Below, one piece after another: positions 51,754-60,037 of a stretch of 64,000 nucleotides of DNA. The first letter of the stretch is position 1; every line of letters begins with the position of its first letter. The stretch is from contig CAJTMR010000009.1 of the NCBI GenBank assembly GCA_910577325.1, positions 60,063 to 124,062 on the forward strand, in the 5' to 3' direction. The notes under the pieces were generated by a model. It saw only the letters and a list, made by a program, of their open reading frames with translations. It ran no database searches and was not told the DNA's origin. Origin of the DNA: an uncultured Parabacteroides sp. (GTDB lineage Bacteria > Bacteroidota > Bacteroidia > Bacteroidales > Tannerellaceae). The translations under genes were made by a program, and so were the position numbers.

Positions 51754-51868
51754 TGAAAGTTTCACCGCATGAAACTAATAGTTCCATGAAGTGAAACTTT
51801 CGGTTTCATTAAGAGAAACCATTTGTTTCATGCTGTGAAACTTTTAGTTTCAAGATTAGAAACTGTTT
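51754..51868. repeat. Array of GAAAC/GTTTC palindromes
   Basis: Five palindromes occur in about 100 bases: TGAAA-G-TTTCA (51754-51764), CATGAAACTA-A-TAGTTCCATG (51768-51788, one mismatch), TGAAAC-TTTCG-GTTTCA (51792-51808), GAAAC-CATTT-GTTTC (51815-51829), TGAAACT-TTT-AGTTTCA (51836-51852). A degenerate sixth (AAAC-T-GTTT) lies at 51860-51868. Loops vary from 1 to 5 bases while the arms keep the GAAAC core. The array lies between the GNAT stop and the Smr promoter. Confidence 0.7.
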
Positions 51869-51920
51869 GGAACTTCAAGAGTCGCTTGTAAAAAGGTTTT
51901 TCCCGACTTTCCGTTTCCGG

Positions 51921-52451
51921 TTATTCCATAAATGGTTTGGCATATTGGATAATGCCTTGTACGTCTTTGAGGCTTTCCGGACGTAATTCGACCGCCATGC
52001 AATATTCATGAGGGACATCGAAAGGGAATTCGATGCCGAAGTCTATGGCTTGTTTGTAGCCGAATCTCGGATAGTAATCCTTATGTCCCAGCAAGACGGC
52101 AGAACCATATCCCAGTTCGGCGGCTCGTCTGTGTGCTTCACGGATCAAGACTGATCCGACTCCCCGGTTCTGATATGCAGGTAGGACCGAAACGGGAGCC
52201 AACCCTAATGAGGTGACGGATTTGTTTTCTGAAACGATTTCGACTTTCGTCATCAGGATATGGCCGATAATTTCTCCGCCGATCTCGGCAACCAATGAAA
52301 GCTCCGGGATAAAAGCGTCTGTTTGACGCAGGCGGTCTACTAAAAAAGGTTCGCTATGGTCGCTGTCTTCCATATCCCTGAAAGCGAGTTCGATTACTTG
52401 ATGGACTGTATTGTAGTCTTTTTCCTGTTCTTGTCTGATTTCAAATACCAT
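51921..52451 (-). CDS. GNAT-family N-acetyltransferase
   Basis: The 176-residue protein has the GNAT fold, with the acetyl-CoA loop VLPAYQNRGVGSVLIREAHR (motif A, QxxGxG/A) and GYGSAVLLGHKDYYPRFGYK (motif B). It resembles YhbS-type enzymes, which acetylate small amines or peptides; the substrate is unknown. The start lies opposite queA, which is divergent. It is followed by the palindrome array. Confidence 0.9.
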   Translation of the reverse strand: MVFEIRQEQEKDYNTVHQVIELAFRDMEDSDHSEPFLVDRLRQTDAFIPELSLVAEIGGEIIGHILMTKVEIVSENKSVTSLGLAPVSVLPAYQNRGVGSVLIREAHRRAAELGYGSAVLLGHKDYYPRFGYKQAIDFGIEFPFDVPHEYCMAVELRPESLKDVQGIIQYAKPFME

Positions 52452-52523
52452 TGATATTCTATCTTTTGGGTTTATAATTCTCTGCCAAGATAGGAAGAAT
52501 ATGACAAAGTGCCAATAAATTTG

Positions 52524-52531
52524 TATTTTTG
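52524..52531 (+). promoter_or_regulatory. -7 promoter element of queA
   Basis: TATTTTTG matches TAnnTTTG, 41 bases before the queA ATG. Confidence 0.6.
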
Positions 52532-52572
52532 CAATCTGGTTTGATCATAAAGAACCTGTAATAGAAAAAGTC

Positions 52573-53793
52573 ATGACAACAAAGACGCAACAGATACGTA
52601 TTGAAGATTTCGATTATCCGCTGCCTGACGAGCGGATCGCCAAGTTCCCGTTACCCAAGCGGGACGAATCGAAACTCTTATTATATAAGGAAGGAAAAGT
52701 CAGCGAAAGTATATTCAAACACATTACAGATTACTTGCCGGAAGGTTCCCTGATGGTTTTTAATAATACGCGGGTAATCCAGGCACGACTTCTGTTCCGG
52801 AAAGAGACAGGGGCCAAGATCGAGATTTTCTGCCTGGAGCCGGTGGAACCGCATGATTATGCTTTGGTGTTCCAGCAAACCGGACGTTGCCGTTGGACTT
52901 GTCTGGTCGGTAACCTGAAGAAGTGGAAAGAAGGCGCTCTGCATAAGGAAGTGCTGTTGGGTGGCGAGACTGTCGTGCTGAAGGCCGAAAAATTGCAAAC
53001 CTGCGGGGACAGCCATCTGATTGAATTTACATGGGATCATCCGACTTGCACGTTTGCCGACCTGTTGGATGCGGCGGGCGTATTGCCGATTCCTCCCTAT
53101 TTGAACCGGGAAACGGAGAAGAGCGATTTGCAGACTTACCAGACTGTCTATTCTAAAATAAAAGGATCGGTTGCCGCGCCGACAGCCGGTCTGCACTTTA
53201 CGCCGGAGGTGCTGGCAGATATCGATGCACATGGTATCGGCAGGGAAGAACTGACGCTTCATGTCGGAGCGGGGACGTTTAAGCCGGTGAAAAGCGAAAC
53301 GATAGAAGGGCATGAGATGCATACTGAATTTATCTCGGTGCGCCGGAGTTCGATCGAGAGGATCAAAAATAGCCTCGGCAGGATCATCGCTGTCGGCACG
53401 ACTTCGGTCCGTACGCTCGAAAGCCTCTATTATATGGGAGTTACGTTGGCTTCGAATCCGGATGCCACTGCCGAAGAACTGATCGTGCAGCAATGGATGC
53501 CCTATGATGAAATGAATAACAAGTTGACGGCGGGCGAGGCTTTGCAGAATATTCTGGATTACTTGGACCGGCATCAGGCGGATAAACTGGTGACGGCTAC
53601 CCGGATCATTATCGCTCCGGGCTATGAGTTTAAGGTCGTGCGTGGGATTGTGACCAATTTCCATCAACCGAAAAGCACGTTGCTGTTGCTGATATCCGCT
53701 TTTGTGAAAGGGAACTGGAAAAGTATTTATGATTATGCCTTGGCGCACGATTTCCGCTTCCTGAGTTACGGGGATAGTTCGCTGTTGCTGTAA
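52573..53793 (+). CDS. queA: tRNA preQ1(34) S-adenosylmethionine ribosyltransferase-isomerase
   Basis: The 406-residue enzyme transfers and rearranges the ribose of SAM onto preQ1 in tRNA, making epoxyqueuosine. Signatures are DFDYPLPDERIAKFPLPKRD, NNTRVIQARL, GSVAAPTAGLHFTPEVLADI, LTLHVGAGTFKPV and FHQPKSTLLLLISAFVKGNW. The length is slightly greater than the usual ~350 because of central insertions common in Bacteroidetes. The PorE-like gene follows after 64 bases and has no -7 element of its own that I can see. Confidence 0.97.
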   Translation: MTTKTQQIRIEDFDYPLPDERIAKFPLPKRDESKLLLYKEGKVSESIFKHITDYLPEGSLMVFNNTRVIQARLLFRKETGAKIEIFCLEPVEPHDYALVFQQTGRCRWTCLVGNLKKWKEGALHKEVLLGGETVVLKAEKLQTCGDSHLIEFTWDHPTCTFADLLDAAGVLPIPPYLNRETEKSDLQTYQTVYSKIKGSVAAPTAGLHFTPEVLADIDAHGIGREELTLHVGAGTFKPVKSETIEGHEMHTEFISVRRSSIERIKNSLGRIIAVGTTSVRTLESLYYMGVTLASNPDATAEELIVQQWMPYDEMNNKLTAGEALQNILDYLDRHQADKLVTATRIIIAPGYEFKVVRGIVTNFHQPKSTLLLLISAFVKGNWKSIYDYALAHDFRFLSYGDSSLLL

Positions 53794-53804
53794 GAGCCTG
53801 TTTA
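53794..53804. repeat. Short GAGCCTGTTTA repeat end
   Basis: The 11 bases directly after the queA stop codon equal the outer end of the MITE-like repeat (1386-1396). Eleven bases alone could be chance. Confidence 0.3.
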
Positions 53805-53857
53805 TACAATAAATCAAAGATAATCCTGTTTATTATATAGAACATAGATTATAGTAA

Positions 53858-55846
53858 ATGAGACAATTTATCCCATACTTGTTCCTGTTGCTGGCTGTAT
53901 CGTTTCTGTATTCCTGCAAATCGGCGAAGTTGAGCGACGCGGAAGAAAAGCAGCGTATCGGCGAATATTTTGAGGCGGCGGCCATTTACAGGAAAGTATA
54001 TACGAAGACGCCCCCTGCCAAGCGTGACTTGCGTGGATATATCGCTTTCAGGATGGCTGAATGCAACCGCTTGATCAACAATACGCCGCGTGCGACCAGC
54101 GCTTATATGAACGCACTCAGGTATAAATACCCGGACAGTATCGTGAACCTGCGCTTGGGGCAGATGTATCAGAAGGGCGGACGTTATGGGGAGGCAATCA
54201 AATATTATAACGACTACCTGCTTGCGGAGCCGGGTAGCGTACTGGCTTTTAACGGTGTGACCGGTTGCGAGGAGGCCGTGAAATGGAAACAGGCGCCGAC
54301 CCGCTATACGGTGAGGCGGATGGATAAGTTTAACTCCCGCCGTTCCGAATTCAGCCCGATGTTGTATGGCGAGAAGTACGACCAGTTGTATTTCGCTTCC
54401 ACCCGTGCGCCTAAAGGAGCCGGGAAAGACAAGGAGGAGGCCAACAGTGCGATTACCGGACAGCGGAACAATGATCTCTTTTTGGTCAAACAGGATGAAA
54501 ATGGAGATTGGCTGGCTCCGGCCGAACTCGAAGACGAGGTGAATACCGAGTTCGACGAGGGGACGCCTTCTTTTTCTAAAGACGGGAATACGATGTATTA
54601 CACCTATTGCGCGCAGGACCCGGAAGGGCCGCGTACCTCTGAAATCTATGTCTCTTCCCGTAGCAGTGCCAAATGGGGAAAAGGAACCAGGGCGAATATC
54701 GTAAAAGATTCGGTGACGGCTCTCGGCCATCCTTCGATATCGCCGGACGGCAAGTATCTGTATTTCGTATCGGATGCCGTAGGCGGCTATGGAGGCAAAG
54801 ACCTGTTTCGGGCGCGTGTCGTGGGGAGCGACTTCGGACCGATGGAGAATCTGGGGCCGGATATCAATACGCCGGGTGATGAGATGTTTCCTTACGTGCG
54901 CGATTCCGTGACACTTTATTTTGCTTCCGACGGCCATCCCGGAATGGGCGGGCTGGATCTTTTCAAAGCGACTTTGGACAGTACGGGCAAGTGGAACGTC
55001 GAGAATATGAAGGCGCCGATCAATTCAGCCGGCGATGATTTCGGCATCACGTTCGCCGGGAAGAAGGAAAGCGGCTTCTTCAGTTCAAATCGCAATGATG
55101 CGCGTGGATACGACCATTTGTATTCATTCGAGCTGCCGGTCATTACCGTCTTTATCGAAGGTATCGTGTCCGATGTGGACGAGAACCCGATAGAAGACGC
55201 GACGGTCCGTATTGTCGGCCGGGATGGGCTGAACGAAAAAGTGTTGGCTAAGAAAGACGGTAAGTACAGGGTCGAGTTGGAGCGCGATATCCGTTATGTA
55301 ATGATGGCGAGTGCACGTGGATATTTGAACCAGAATTTCGAGTTGAAAACAGGACCGGAGGAAAAGAACGAAACCTATATCGTGGACTTTTTCCTCTCCC
55401 CGATCAGCAAGCCTGTCGTGATCGAAAACATTTTCTATGATTTCGACAAGGCGACTTTGCGCCCGGAATCGAAGAAGGCGTTGGACGAAATGATCAAGAT
55501 GCTGAACGACAATCCGAACGTGACGATCGAGTTGGGAGCGCATACCGACCGGAAAGGTTCCGAGCAGTACAACGAGCGGCTGGCGCAGCGGCGGGCGCAG
55601 TCGGTTGTCGACTATCTGATTGCCGGGGGGATCGCCCAAGACCGGCTTGAGGCCAAAGGGTATGGCGAAAGTGTCCCTAAGACGATCAACAAGAAGATGG
55701 CCAAGAATTATGATTTCCTGAACGAGGGAGATGTCCTGACCGAAGAATTTATAGAAAAACTGACTCCTGAGCAGCAGGAGATTGCAGACCAGATAAACCG
55801 TCGGACAGAATTCAAGGTCTTGCGGACGAACTATAATTTATTTTGA
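53858..55846 (+). CDS. PorE-like OmpA-family lipoprotein with TPR and beta-propeller
   Basis: The 662-residue lipoprotein has a lipobox at LYSC (Cys ~20). It then has TPR-like repeats (~30-145; YYNDYLLAEPG), PD40-type propeller repeats (FSPMLYGEKYDQLYFASTRA, PSFSKDGNTMYYTYCA, HPSISPDGKYLYFVSDAVGG), a carboxypeptidase-regulatory beta domain (VDENPIEDATVRIVGRDG) and a C-terminal OmpA domain (IELGAHTDRKGSEQYNERLA) that binds peptidoglycan. This exact domain order is that of PorE, which anchors the type IX secretion machinery to the wall in Porphyromonas. Similar proteins occur more widely in Bacteroidetes, so the T9SS role is inference. Confidence 0.85.
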   Translation: MRQFIPYLFLLLAVSFLYSCKSAKLSDAEEKQRIGEYFEAAAIYRKVYTKTPPAKRDLRGYIAFRMAECNRLINNTPRATSAYMNALRYKYPDSIVNLRLGQMYQKGGRYGEAIKYYNDYLLAEPGSVLAFNGVTGCEEAVKWKQAPTRYTVRRMDKFNSRRSEFSPMLYGEKYDQLYFASTRAPKGAGKDKEEANSAITGQRNNDLFLVKQDENGDWLAPAELEDEVNTEFDEGTPSFSKDGNTMYYTYCAQDPEGPRTSEIYVSSRSSAKWGKGTRANIVKDSVTALGHPSISPDGKYLYFVSDAVGGYGGKDLFRARVVGSDFGPMENLGPDINTPGDEMFPYVRDSVTLYFASDGHPGMGGLDLFKATLDSTGKWNVENMKAPINSAGDDFGITFAGKKESGFFSSNRNDARGYDHLYSFELPVITVFIEGIVSDVDENPIEDATVRIVGRDGLNEKVLAKKDGKYRVELERDIRYVMMASARGYLNQNFELKTGPEEKNETYIVDFFLSPISKPVVIENIFYDFDKATLRPESKKALDEMIKMLNDNPNVTIELGAHTDRKGSEQYNERLAQRRAQSVVDYLIAGGIAQDRLEAKGYGESVPKTINKKMAKNYDFLNEGDVLTEEFIEKLTPEQQEIADQINRRTEFKVLRTNYNLF

Positions 55847-55899
55847 TTTATCAATGAAGTAAAAAGAAATAAGGAACCTCGAATTATAACCTGTAGCCC

Positions 55900-55969
55900 G
55901 TAAGAGGTTATCTGTAGTATGCCAGCATTTTTTCTGAATGAGGCCGCTGGTTTTCGGATAACCTCTTAC
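55900..55969. terminator. Long hairpin after the PorE-like gene
   Basis: GTAAGAGGTTATC (55900-55912) and GATAACCTCTTAC (55957-55969) form a perfect 13-bp stem, with CCAGC/GCTGG (55922-55926, 55946-55950) inside. TTTTG follows on the right. Confidence 0.65.
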
Positions 55970-56027
55970 TTTTGCGGGCAAGACTGTTAATTATTTCTCT
56001 CTCCGGTTTTTTATTGGCAATAAATCC

Positions 56028-56035
56028 TATCTTTG
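56028..56035 (+). promoter_or_regulatory. -7 promoter element of the DUF5106-M48 operon
   Basis: TATCTTTG matches TAnnTTTG, 22 bases before the start at 56058. Confidence 0.6.
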
Positions 56036-56057
56036 CAAGCAATTAGAACAAGACACT

Positions 56058-56978
56058 ATGAGGATAAAAATATTTTGTCTATTATCTTTTATATCCATCT
56101 TTATTGCTTGCAAAGGCCAGCAGGAGAATCAAACAGAAACGGGAAATGCGAAAGGAAGAACTTTCCAAATGGTATCTGTCCCTGGTGTCATTACGGAGCC
56201 GGAAGATCGTGCTGCTTATCTGGTAAAACATTATTGGGATAAGTTCGATTTTATGGATACTACGCTGATACATCTTCCGGAAATCACGGAACAGGCGATT
56301 TCCAATTATATCGATCTGATGAAATATGTTCCGGCGGAAGAGGCCTCTTCTTCTATCAAGGATATGATGAATAGAGCGTCAGCCGACAGTATGATGTTTG
56401 TCTATTTTGCCGGTTTGTATGAAAAGTATCTCTATGATGCAAATTCTCCCATGCGGGACGAATCGTTGTACATATATGTATTGGATGCGGTTCTGGAGGC
56501 TCCGGTCTTGGATGAGGTAAGTAAGATACGTCCGGCTCATTTGCTTGAATTGGCTCTTAAAAACAGAGAGGGAGATCCGGCGGCCGATTTCACGTACACG
56601 CTTGCGGACGGAAAAAAAGGGACTTTGTATCACATAAAAGCCGATTATCTGCTCTTGTTTTTTTATAATCCCGATTGCCATGCCTGTAAAGAAGTCACGG
56701 ACCAGCTTGCAGCTTCGCCGATAGTGACGGAGTGGATCAAGGATGACAAACTAAAAGTTCTGGCCGTCTATCCGGATGAGGATCTGGAGGCTTGGAAAAG
56801 TCATATTTCTTATATGTCTGCAAGCTGGATCAATTCTTATGACAGTACGGTAAGTTTGAAAAATGATGAGATTTATGATCTGAAAGCAATGCCGGCCCTT
56901 TATCTGCTGGACAAGGATAAAAAAGTTATATTGAAGGATGTAACATTCAATCAGGTGGAGAATTATTTAAAACGATAA
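56058..56978 (+). CDS. DUF5106 thioredoxin-like lipoprotein
   Basis: The 306-residue protein has a lipobox at FIAC (Cys18), an N-terminal DUF5106 region (about 45-160; YLVKHYWDKFDFMDTTLIHL), and a C-terminal TlpA/thioredoxin-like domain (about 180-300) with FYNPDCHACKE, a CxxC pair at Cys207 and Cys210, and the cis-Pro region LKAMPALYLLDKDKKVI. It is probably a periplasmic disulfide oxidoreductase. It is followed 8 bases later by an M48 peptidase gene. Confidence 0.85.
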   Translation: MRIKIFCLLSFISIFIACKGQQENQTETGNAKGRTFQMVSVPGVITEPEDRAAYLVKHYWDKFDFMDTTLIHLPEITEQAISNYIDLMKYVPAEEASSSIKDMMNRASADSMMFVYFAGLYEKYLYDANSPMRDESLYIYVLDAVLEAPVLDEVSKIRPAHLLELALKNREGDPAADFTYTLADGKKGTLYHIKADYLLLFFYNPDCHACKEVTDQLAASPIVTEWIKDDKLKVLAVYPDEDLEAWKSHISYMSASWINSYDSTVSLKNDEIYDLKAMPALYLLDKDKKVILKDVTFNQVENYLKR

Positions 56979-56986
56979 CAAATAAT

Positions 56987-57787
56987 ATGAAAGTAAGAAC
57001 AATTTTATTATCAATGGTTTTAGTGTCCGGAGTCAGCCTGAACGCTTCGGCTCAGTTTAAGATTGGTGGTAAAACCATCAATACGAAGAAATTAGTGAAT
57101 GCGGCATCCGATGCGGCAAAAGCGGTGACATTGTCGGACGAAGACGTGGCTGCTATGGCTCGTGAGTATATCCAGTGGATGGATACACATAATGAGGTTG
57201 CCGGGCCGGAGACGGAGATGGGGCGGCGTTTGGCTAATCTGACGAAGGATATCAAGGTCGAAGGTCTCGATCTTAATTTCAAAGTGTATAATGTGATCGA
57301 CGTAAATGCGTTTGCTTGTGGAGACGGGAGTGTGCGTGTTTGTGGAGGCTTGATGAAGATTATGGACGATAATGAGGTGTTAGCCGTTATCGGTCATGAG
57401 ATTGGCCATGTTTTGCATACGGACTCGAAGGATGCCATGAAGCAGGCTTATCTGACTTCGGCTGCCAAGAATGCGGTCGGAGCTGCCAGCAATACGGCCG
57501 CCAAGTTGACTGATTCGCAATTAGGCAGTTTGGCGGAAGCGCTTGCCGGTGCACAATATTCGCAAAAACAGGAGAATGCAGCCGACGATTATGGCTTTGA
57601 ATTCAGTATCGCGAATGGCATCGATCCTTATAGTATGTATAATTCGCTTAATAAGCTTTTGGAACTGAGCGCGGAAGCTCCAAAATCATCCAAATTCCGC
57701 CAGTTGTTTTCAAGTCATCCGGAAACACAGAAACGTGTTGAAAGGATGAAAGCCAAAGCGGACGAATACACAAAGAATCAGCAATAA
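56987..57787 (+). CDS. M48 family metallopeptidase
   Basis: The 266-residue product has a signal peptide (MKVRTILLSMVLVSGVSLNA), the zinc motif HEIGH (137-141) in LAVIGHEIGHVLHTDSKDAM, and the third ligand region SQKQENAADDYGFEF. It belongs to the soluble periplasmic M48 group related to BepA/LoiP, involved in envelope quality control. There are no membrane helices beyond the signal. It is the second gene of an operon with the thioredoxin-like lipoprotein. Confidence 0.92.
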   Translation: MKVRTILLSMVLVSGVSLNASAQFKIGGKTINTKKLVNAASDAAKAVTLSDEDVAAMAREYIQWMDTHNEVAGPETEMGRRLANLTKDIKVEGLDLNFKVYNVIDVNAFACGDGSVRVCGGLMKIMDDNEVLAVIGHEIGHVLHTDSKDAMKQAYLTSAAKNAVGAASNTAAKLTDSQLGSLAEALAGAQYSQKQENAADDYGFEFSIANGIDPYSMYNSLNKLLELSAEAPKSSKFRQLFSSHPETQKRVERMKAKADEYTKNQQ

Positions 57788-57877
57788 ACTGTTAATCACT
57801 TTTAAATAGGGACTTTACAGACTGAAATTATGCTAAAAACTTAAATATTCTGCCATAAAACTATGTTGAATAACATA

Positions 57878-57905
57878 AAACACAGTATATTTGCACTGTG
57901 TTTTT
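57878..57905 (+). terminator. Hairpin containing a -7-like element
   Basis: AAACACAGT (57878-57886) pairs with ACTGTGTTT (57895-57903) and runs into T. The loop contains TATATTTG (57886-57893), a perfect TAnnTTTG box. So the same bases may end the M48 transcript and start a new one. Confidence 0.65.
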
Positions 57906-57969
57906 CATGGTATTAGATTTAAGGTTAGCAATGAAAATTGGTTGTCGCGATGACAACCTTTTCTTTTTT
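57900..57969 (+). ncRNA. Candidate small RNA of about 70 nt
   Basis: The -7 box at 57886-57893 would start transcription near 57900. A perfect terminator, GGTTGTC-GCGAT-GACAACC (57940-57958) followed by TTTTCTTTTTT, ends it near 57969. The ~65-70 base product has no open frame of note and precedes the DUF151 gene, which has its own later promoter at 58025-58032. A possible -33 element is GTTG at 57865-57868, spacing 17. The evidence is signals only. Confidence 0.45.
57940..57969 (+). terminator. Rho-independent terminator
   Basis: GGTTGTC (57940-57946), loop GCGAT, GACAACC (57952-57958), then TTTTCTTTTTT. A textbook terminator, located between the M48 gene and the DUF151 gene. Confidence 0.9.
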
Positions 57970-58024
57970 CAGGCCGTTTGTACTTTCTTTCCTTTTGAAA
58001 GTTTTTAAGATTCCGAAATAATAT

Positions 58025-58032
58025 TACTTTTG
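58025..58032 (+). promoter_or_regulatory. -7 promoter element of the DUF151 operon
   Basis: TACTTTTG matches TAnnTTTG, 25 bases before the GTG at 58058. It makes the TTG at 58037 an unlikely start. Confidence 0.6.
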
Positions 58033-58057
58033 TGTATTGACTAAAAAACTAAATAGT

Positions 58058-58687
58058 GTGGATACAAGAATAAAACTACGGGTGCAAGGTCTGACGAGCA
58101 GTCAGATACATTCGGGTGCTTACGCTTTGATTTTAATGGAGGAAGGTGGTGTTCGCCGCATACCGATCATTGTCGGAACGGCGGAGGCACAGTCGATCGC
58201 GATCGCTTTGGAACGTATTATGCCTCCTCGTCCTTTGACCCATGATTTGTTTGCTACCTTTGCACAAGCCTTTGGTGTTCGTCTATGTGAAGTTTTCATC
58301 TATAAGTTCGAAGATGGCGTATTTTATTCCGAATTGCTTTTTGAAGATGAGGGCAAGCAAATACGTCTGGATTCACGTACTTCCGATGCCATTGCTATCG
58401 CTTTGCGCGTGAAATGCGATATCTATACGATACCTGAGATTGTCCGGGAATGTGGAGTCGTGTTTGAAGATGTCGAAGAAGAGAAAGACAAGGAGGATGA
58501 TTCTCTTCTGGCTTTGGAACCGGAGGAAATATCCGATGACGCTCAGTTGAAAAAATGGCTTTCTCTTTTGAATGCAGATGAGTTGTCGAATCGTTTGGAG
58601 GAAGCAATTGCTGATGAGAACTACGAGTATGCGAAGATGTACAAGGATGAAATCCGGCGTCGTGAAGAGGAGGGCGGGGCTAAATGA
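58058..58687 (+). CDS. Bifunctional nuclease (DUF151) with UVR motif
   Basis: The 209-residue protein has the DUF151 domain (about 1-130): RIKLRVQGLTSSQIHSGAYA, GVRRIPIIVGTAEAQSIAIA, RPLTHDLFATFAQAFGVRL, RLDSRTSDAIAIALRVKCDI. After an acidic linker there is a C-terminal UVR helix pair (SNRLEEAIADENYEYAKMYK). DUF151 proteins have reported DNase/RNase activity in plants. The GTG start is set by the promoter position. It overlaps the nucleoside transporter gene by 4 bases. Confidence 0.88.
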   Translation: MDTRIKLRVQGLTSSQIHSGAYALILMEEGGVRRIPIIVGTAEAQSIAIALERIMPPRPLTHDLFATFAQAFGVRLCEVFIYKFEDGVFYSELLFEDEGKQIRLDSRTSDAIAIALRVKCDIYTIPEIVRECGVVFEDVEEEKDKEDDSLLALEPEEISDDAQLKKWLSLLNADELSNRLEEAIADENYEYAKMYKDEIRRREEEGGAK

Positions 58688-60000
58688 TAGAGCAGCAACT
58701 TGGTTTTAGTCTTGAGTCTTTTTTACGTGGTATATTGGGGCTTGCTACGGTTTTGGGTTGTGCTTATCTGATGAGTTACGACCGGAAACGGGTCGATTGG
58801 AAACTGGTGGGAGGCGGATTGCTTATGCAGTTTGTCTTTGCCCTTGCCGTATTGTATGTTCCGATAGCCGGGATTGTCCTTGAATGGATGGGAAAGGTCT
58901 TTATCAAGTTGATGGATTTCACTCAATCCGGGGTCGCTTTTCTTTTGGGACCGTTGGTGACCAAAAGCGAAGGGTTTATCTTTTTGCTGAACTCCCTTCC
59001 TGTAGTGATTTTTTTCTCGGCCTTGGTTTCTCTGTTTTATTACTGGGGGATTGTTCAACGTGTAGTGAAAGGGTTTTCTTGGATACTTCGACGTTTCATG
59101 AATATTTCCGGTGCTGAAGGACTGGTTACGTCCGGCAATGTGTTTATGGGAATGACGGAATCGCCTGTTCTGATTAAGAATTATTTGCCGGTGATGAACC
59201 GGTCTGAAATATTTTTGGTTATGGTTTCCGGGATGGGGACGATAGCCGGAACGGTGATGGGAACTTATATCGGCATGTTGGCGGGAGGTGACCCTGTGTC
59301 GAGGGTTTTGTTTGCGAAGCATTTACTGTCGGCGTCGTTGATGGCAGCTCCGGGGTCTATTGTCCTGGCCAAAATACTTTGTCCGCAAACGGAAAAAATT
59401 GATGAACGCTTGATGAAGATGGAGAAGGTCAGGCAACATCCTACTGCATTGGACGCTTTGGCGGCCGGAACGTTGACTGGTGTACGACTGATGGTGAATA
59501 TCGCGGCGATGTTACTTGTATTCATAGCGATGGTCGCCCTTGCCAATTATATTCTGGAGGGTGTGATCGGGCGTTATACCGGGCTGAATGATTGGATTGC
59601 CTCTATTTCGGACGGGAAGGCCAAGGGACTGACATTTCAAGTTGTGTTGGGAGTGATCCTTTCTCCTTTTATGTGGTTGATTGGGGTTCCTTATCAGGAT
59701 GTGATGCTTGTCGGTTCCTTATTGGGCCAGAAAACCATTTTGAATGAGTTTGTGGCTTATTTCCAGTTACAGGAATGGAAGGATGCCGGTTTGTTTATGT
59801 ATCAGAAATCTATTTTAATGTCTACCTATATCTTATGTGGTTTTGCTAATATCTCGTCTATCGGTATCTTGCTGGGAGGAATGGGGGTACTGGCTCCAGA
59901 AAAAAGAGAACTGATCACCCGTTTCGGTTTTCCGGCTATGATTGGGGGAGCGCTGGTGTCGGTACTTTCAGCCACGATGGTAGGTATGATACTTGGGTAA
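58684..60000 (+). CDS. Concentrative nucleoside transporter (NupC/CNT family)
   Basis: The 438-residue membrane protein has CNT family signatures: FALAVLYVPIAGIVLEWMGK, MNISGAEGLVTSGNVFMGMT, ESPVLIKNYLPVMNRSEIFL, VSGMGTIAGTVMGTYIGMLA, and near the end LCGFANISSIGILLGGMGVL. It has about ten helices plus hairpin loops. These transporters import nucleosides with Na+ or H+ for salvage. It starts within the DUF151 stop (4-base overlap) and rsmE follows 37 bases later. Confidence 0.93.
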   Translation: MIEQQLGFSLESFLRGILGLATVLGCAYLMSYDRKRVDWKLVGGGLLMQFVFALAVLYVPIAGIVLEWMGKVFIKLMDFTQSGVAFLLGPLVTKSEGFIFLLNSLPVVIFFSALVSLFYYWGIVQRVVKGFSWILRRFMNISGAEGLVTSGNVFMGMTESPVLIKNYLPVMNRSEIFLVMVSGMGTIAGTVMGTYIGMLAGGDPVSRVLFAKHLLSASLMAAPGSIVLAKILCPQTEKIDERLMKMEKVRQHPTALDALAAGTLTGVRLMVNIAAMLLVFIAMVALANYILEGVIGRYTGLNDWIASISDGKAKGLTFQVVLGVILSPFMWLIGVPYQDVMLVGSLLGQKTILNEFVAYFQLQEWKDAGLFMYQKSILMSTYILCGFANISSIGILLGGMGVLAPEKRELITRFGFPAMIGGALVSVLSATMVGMILG

Positions 60001-60037
60001 TTGGGAATATTGTTGTTAATTATTAATTATAAATCAA

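Noticed and set aside
51754..51868. Possible CRISPR array.
   Set aside because: Units are palindromes of varying length with no regular spacers, and no cas genes are present.
53794..53804. A third MITE-like copy after queA.
   Set aside because: Only 11 bases match, with no inverted partner, so chance cannot be excluded; listed at low confidence only.
53849..54937. A 362-residue antisense open frame across the PorE-like gene.
   Set aside because: The plus strand has a clear lipoprotein with five recognisable domains; the antisense product has none.
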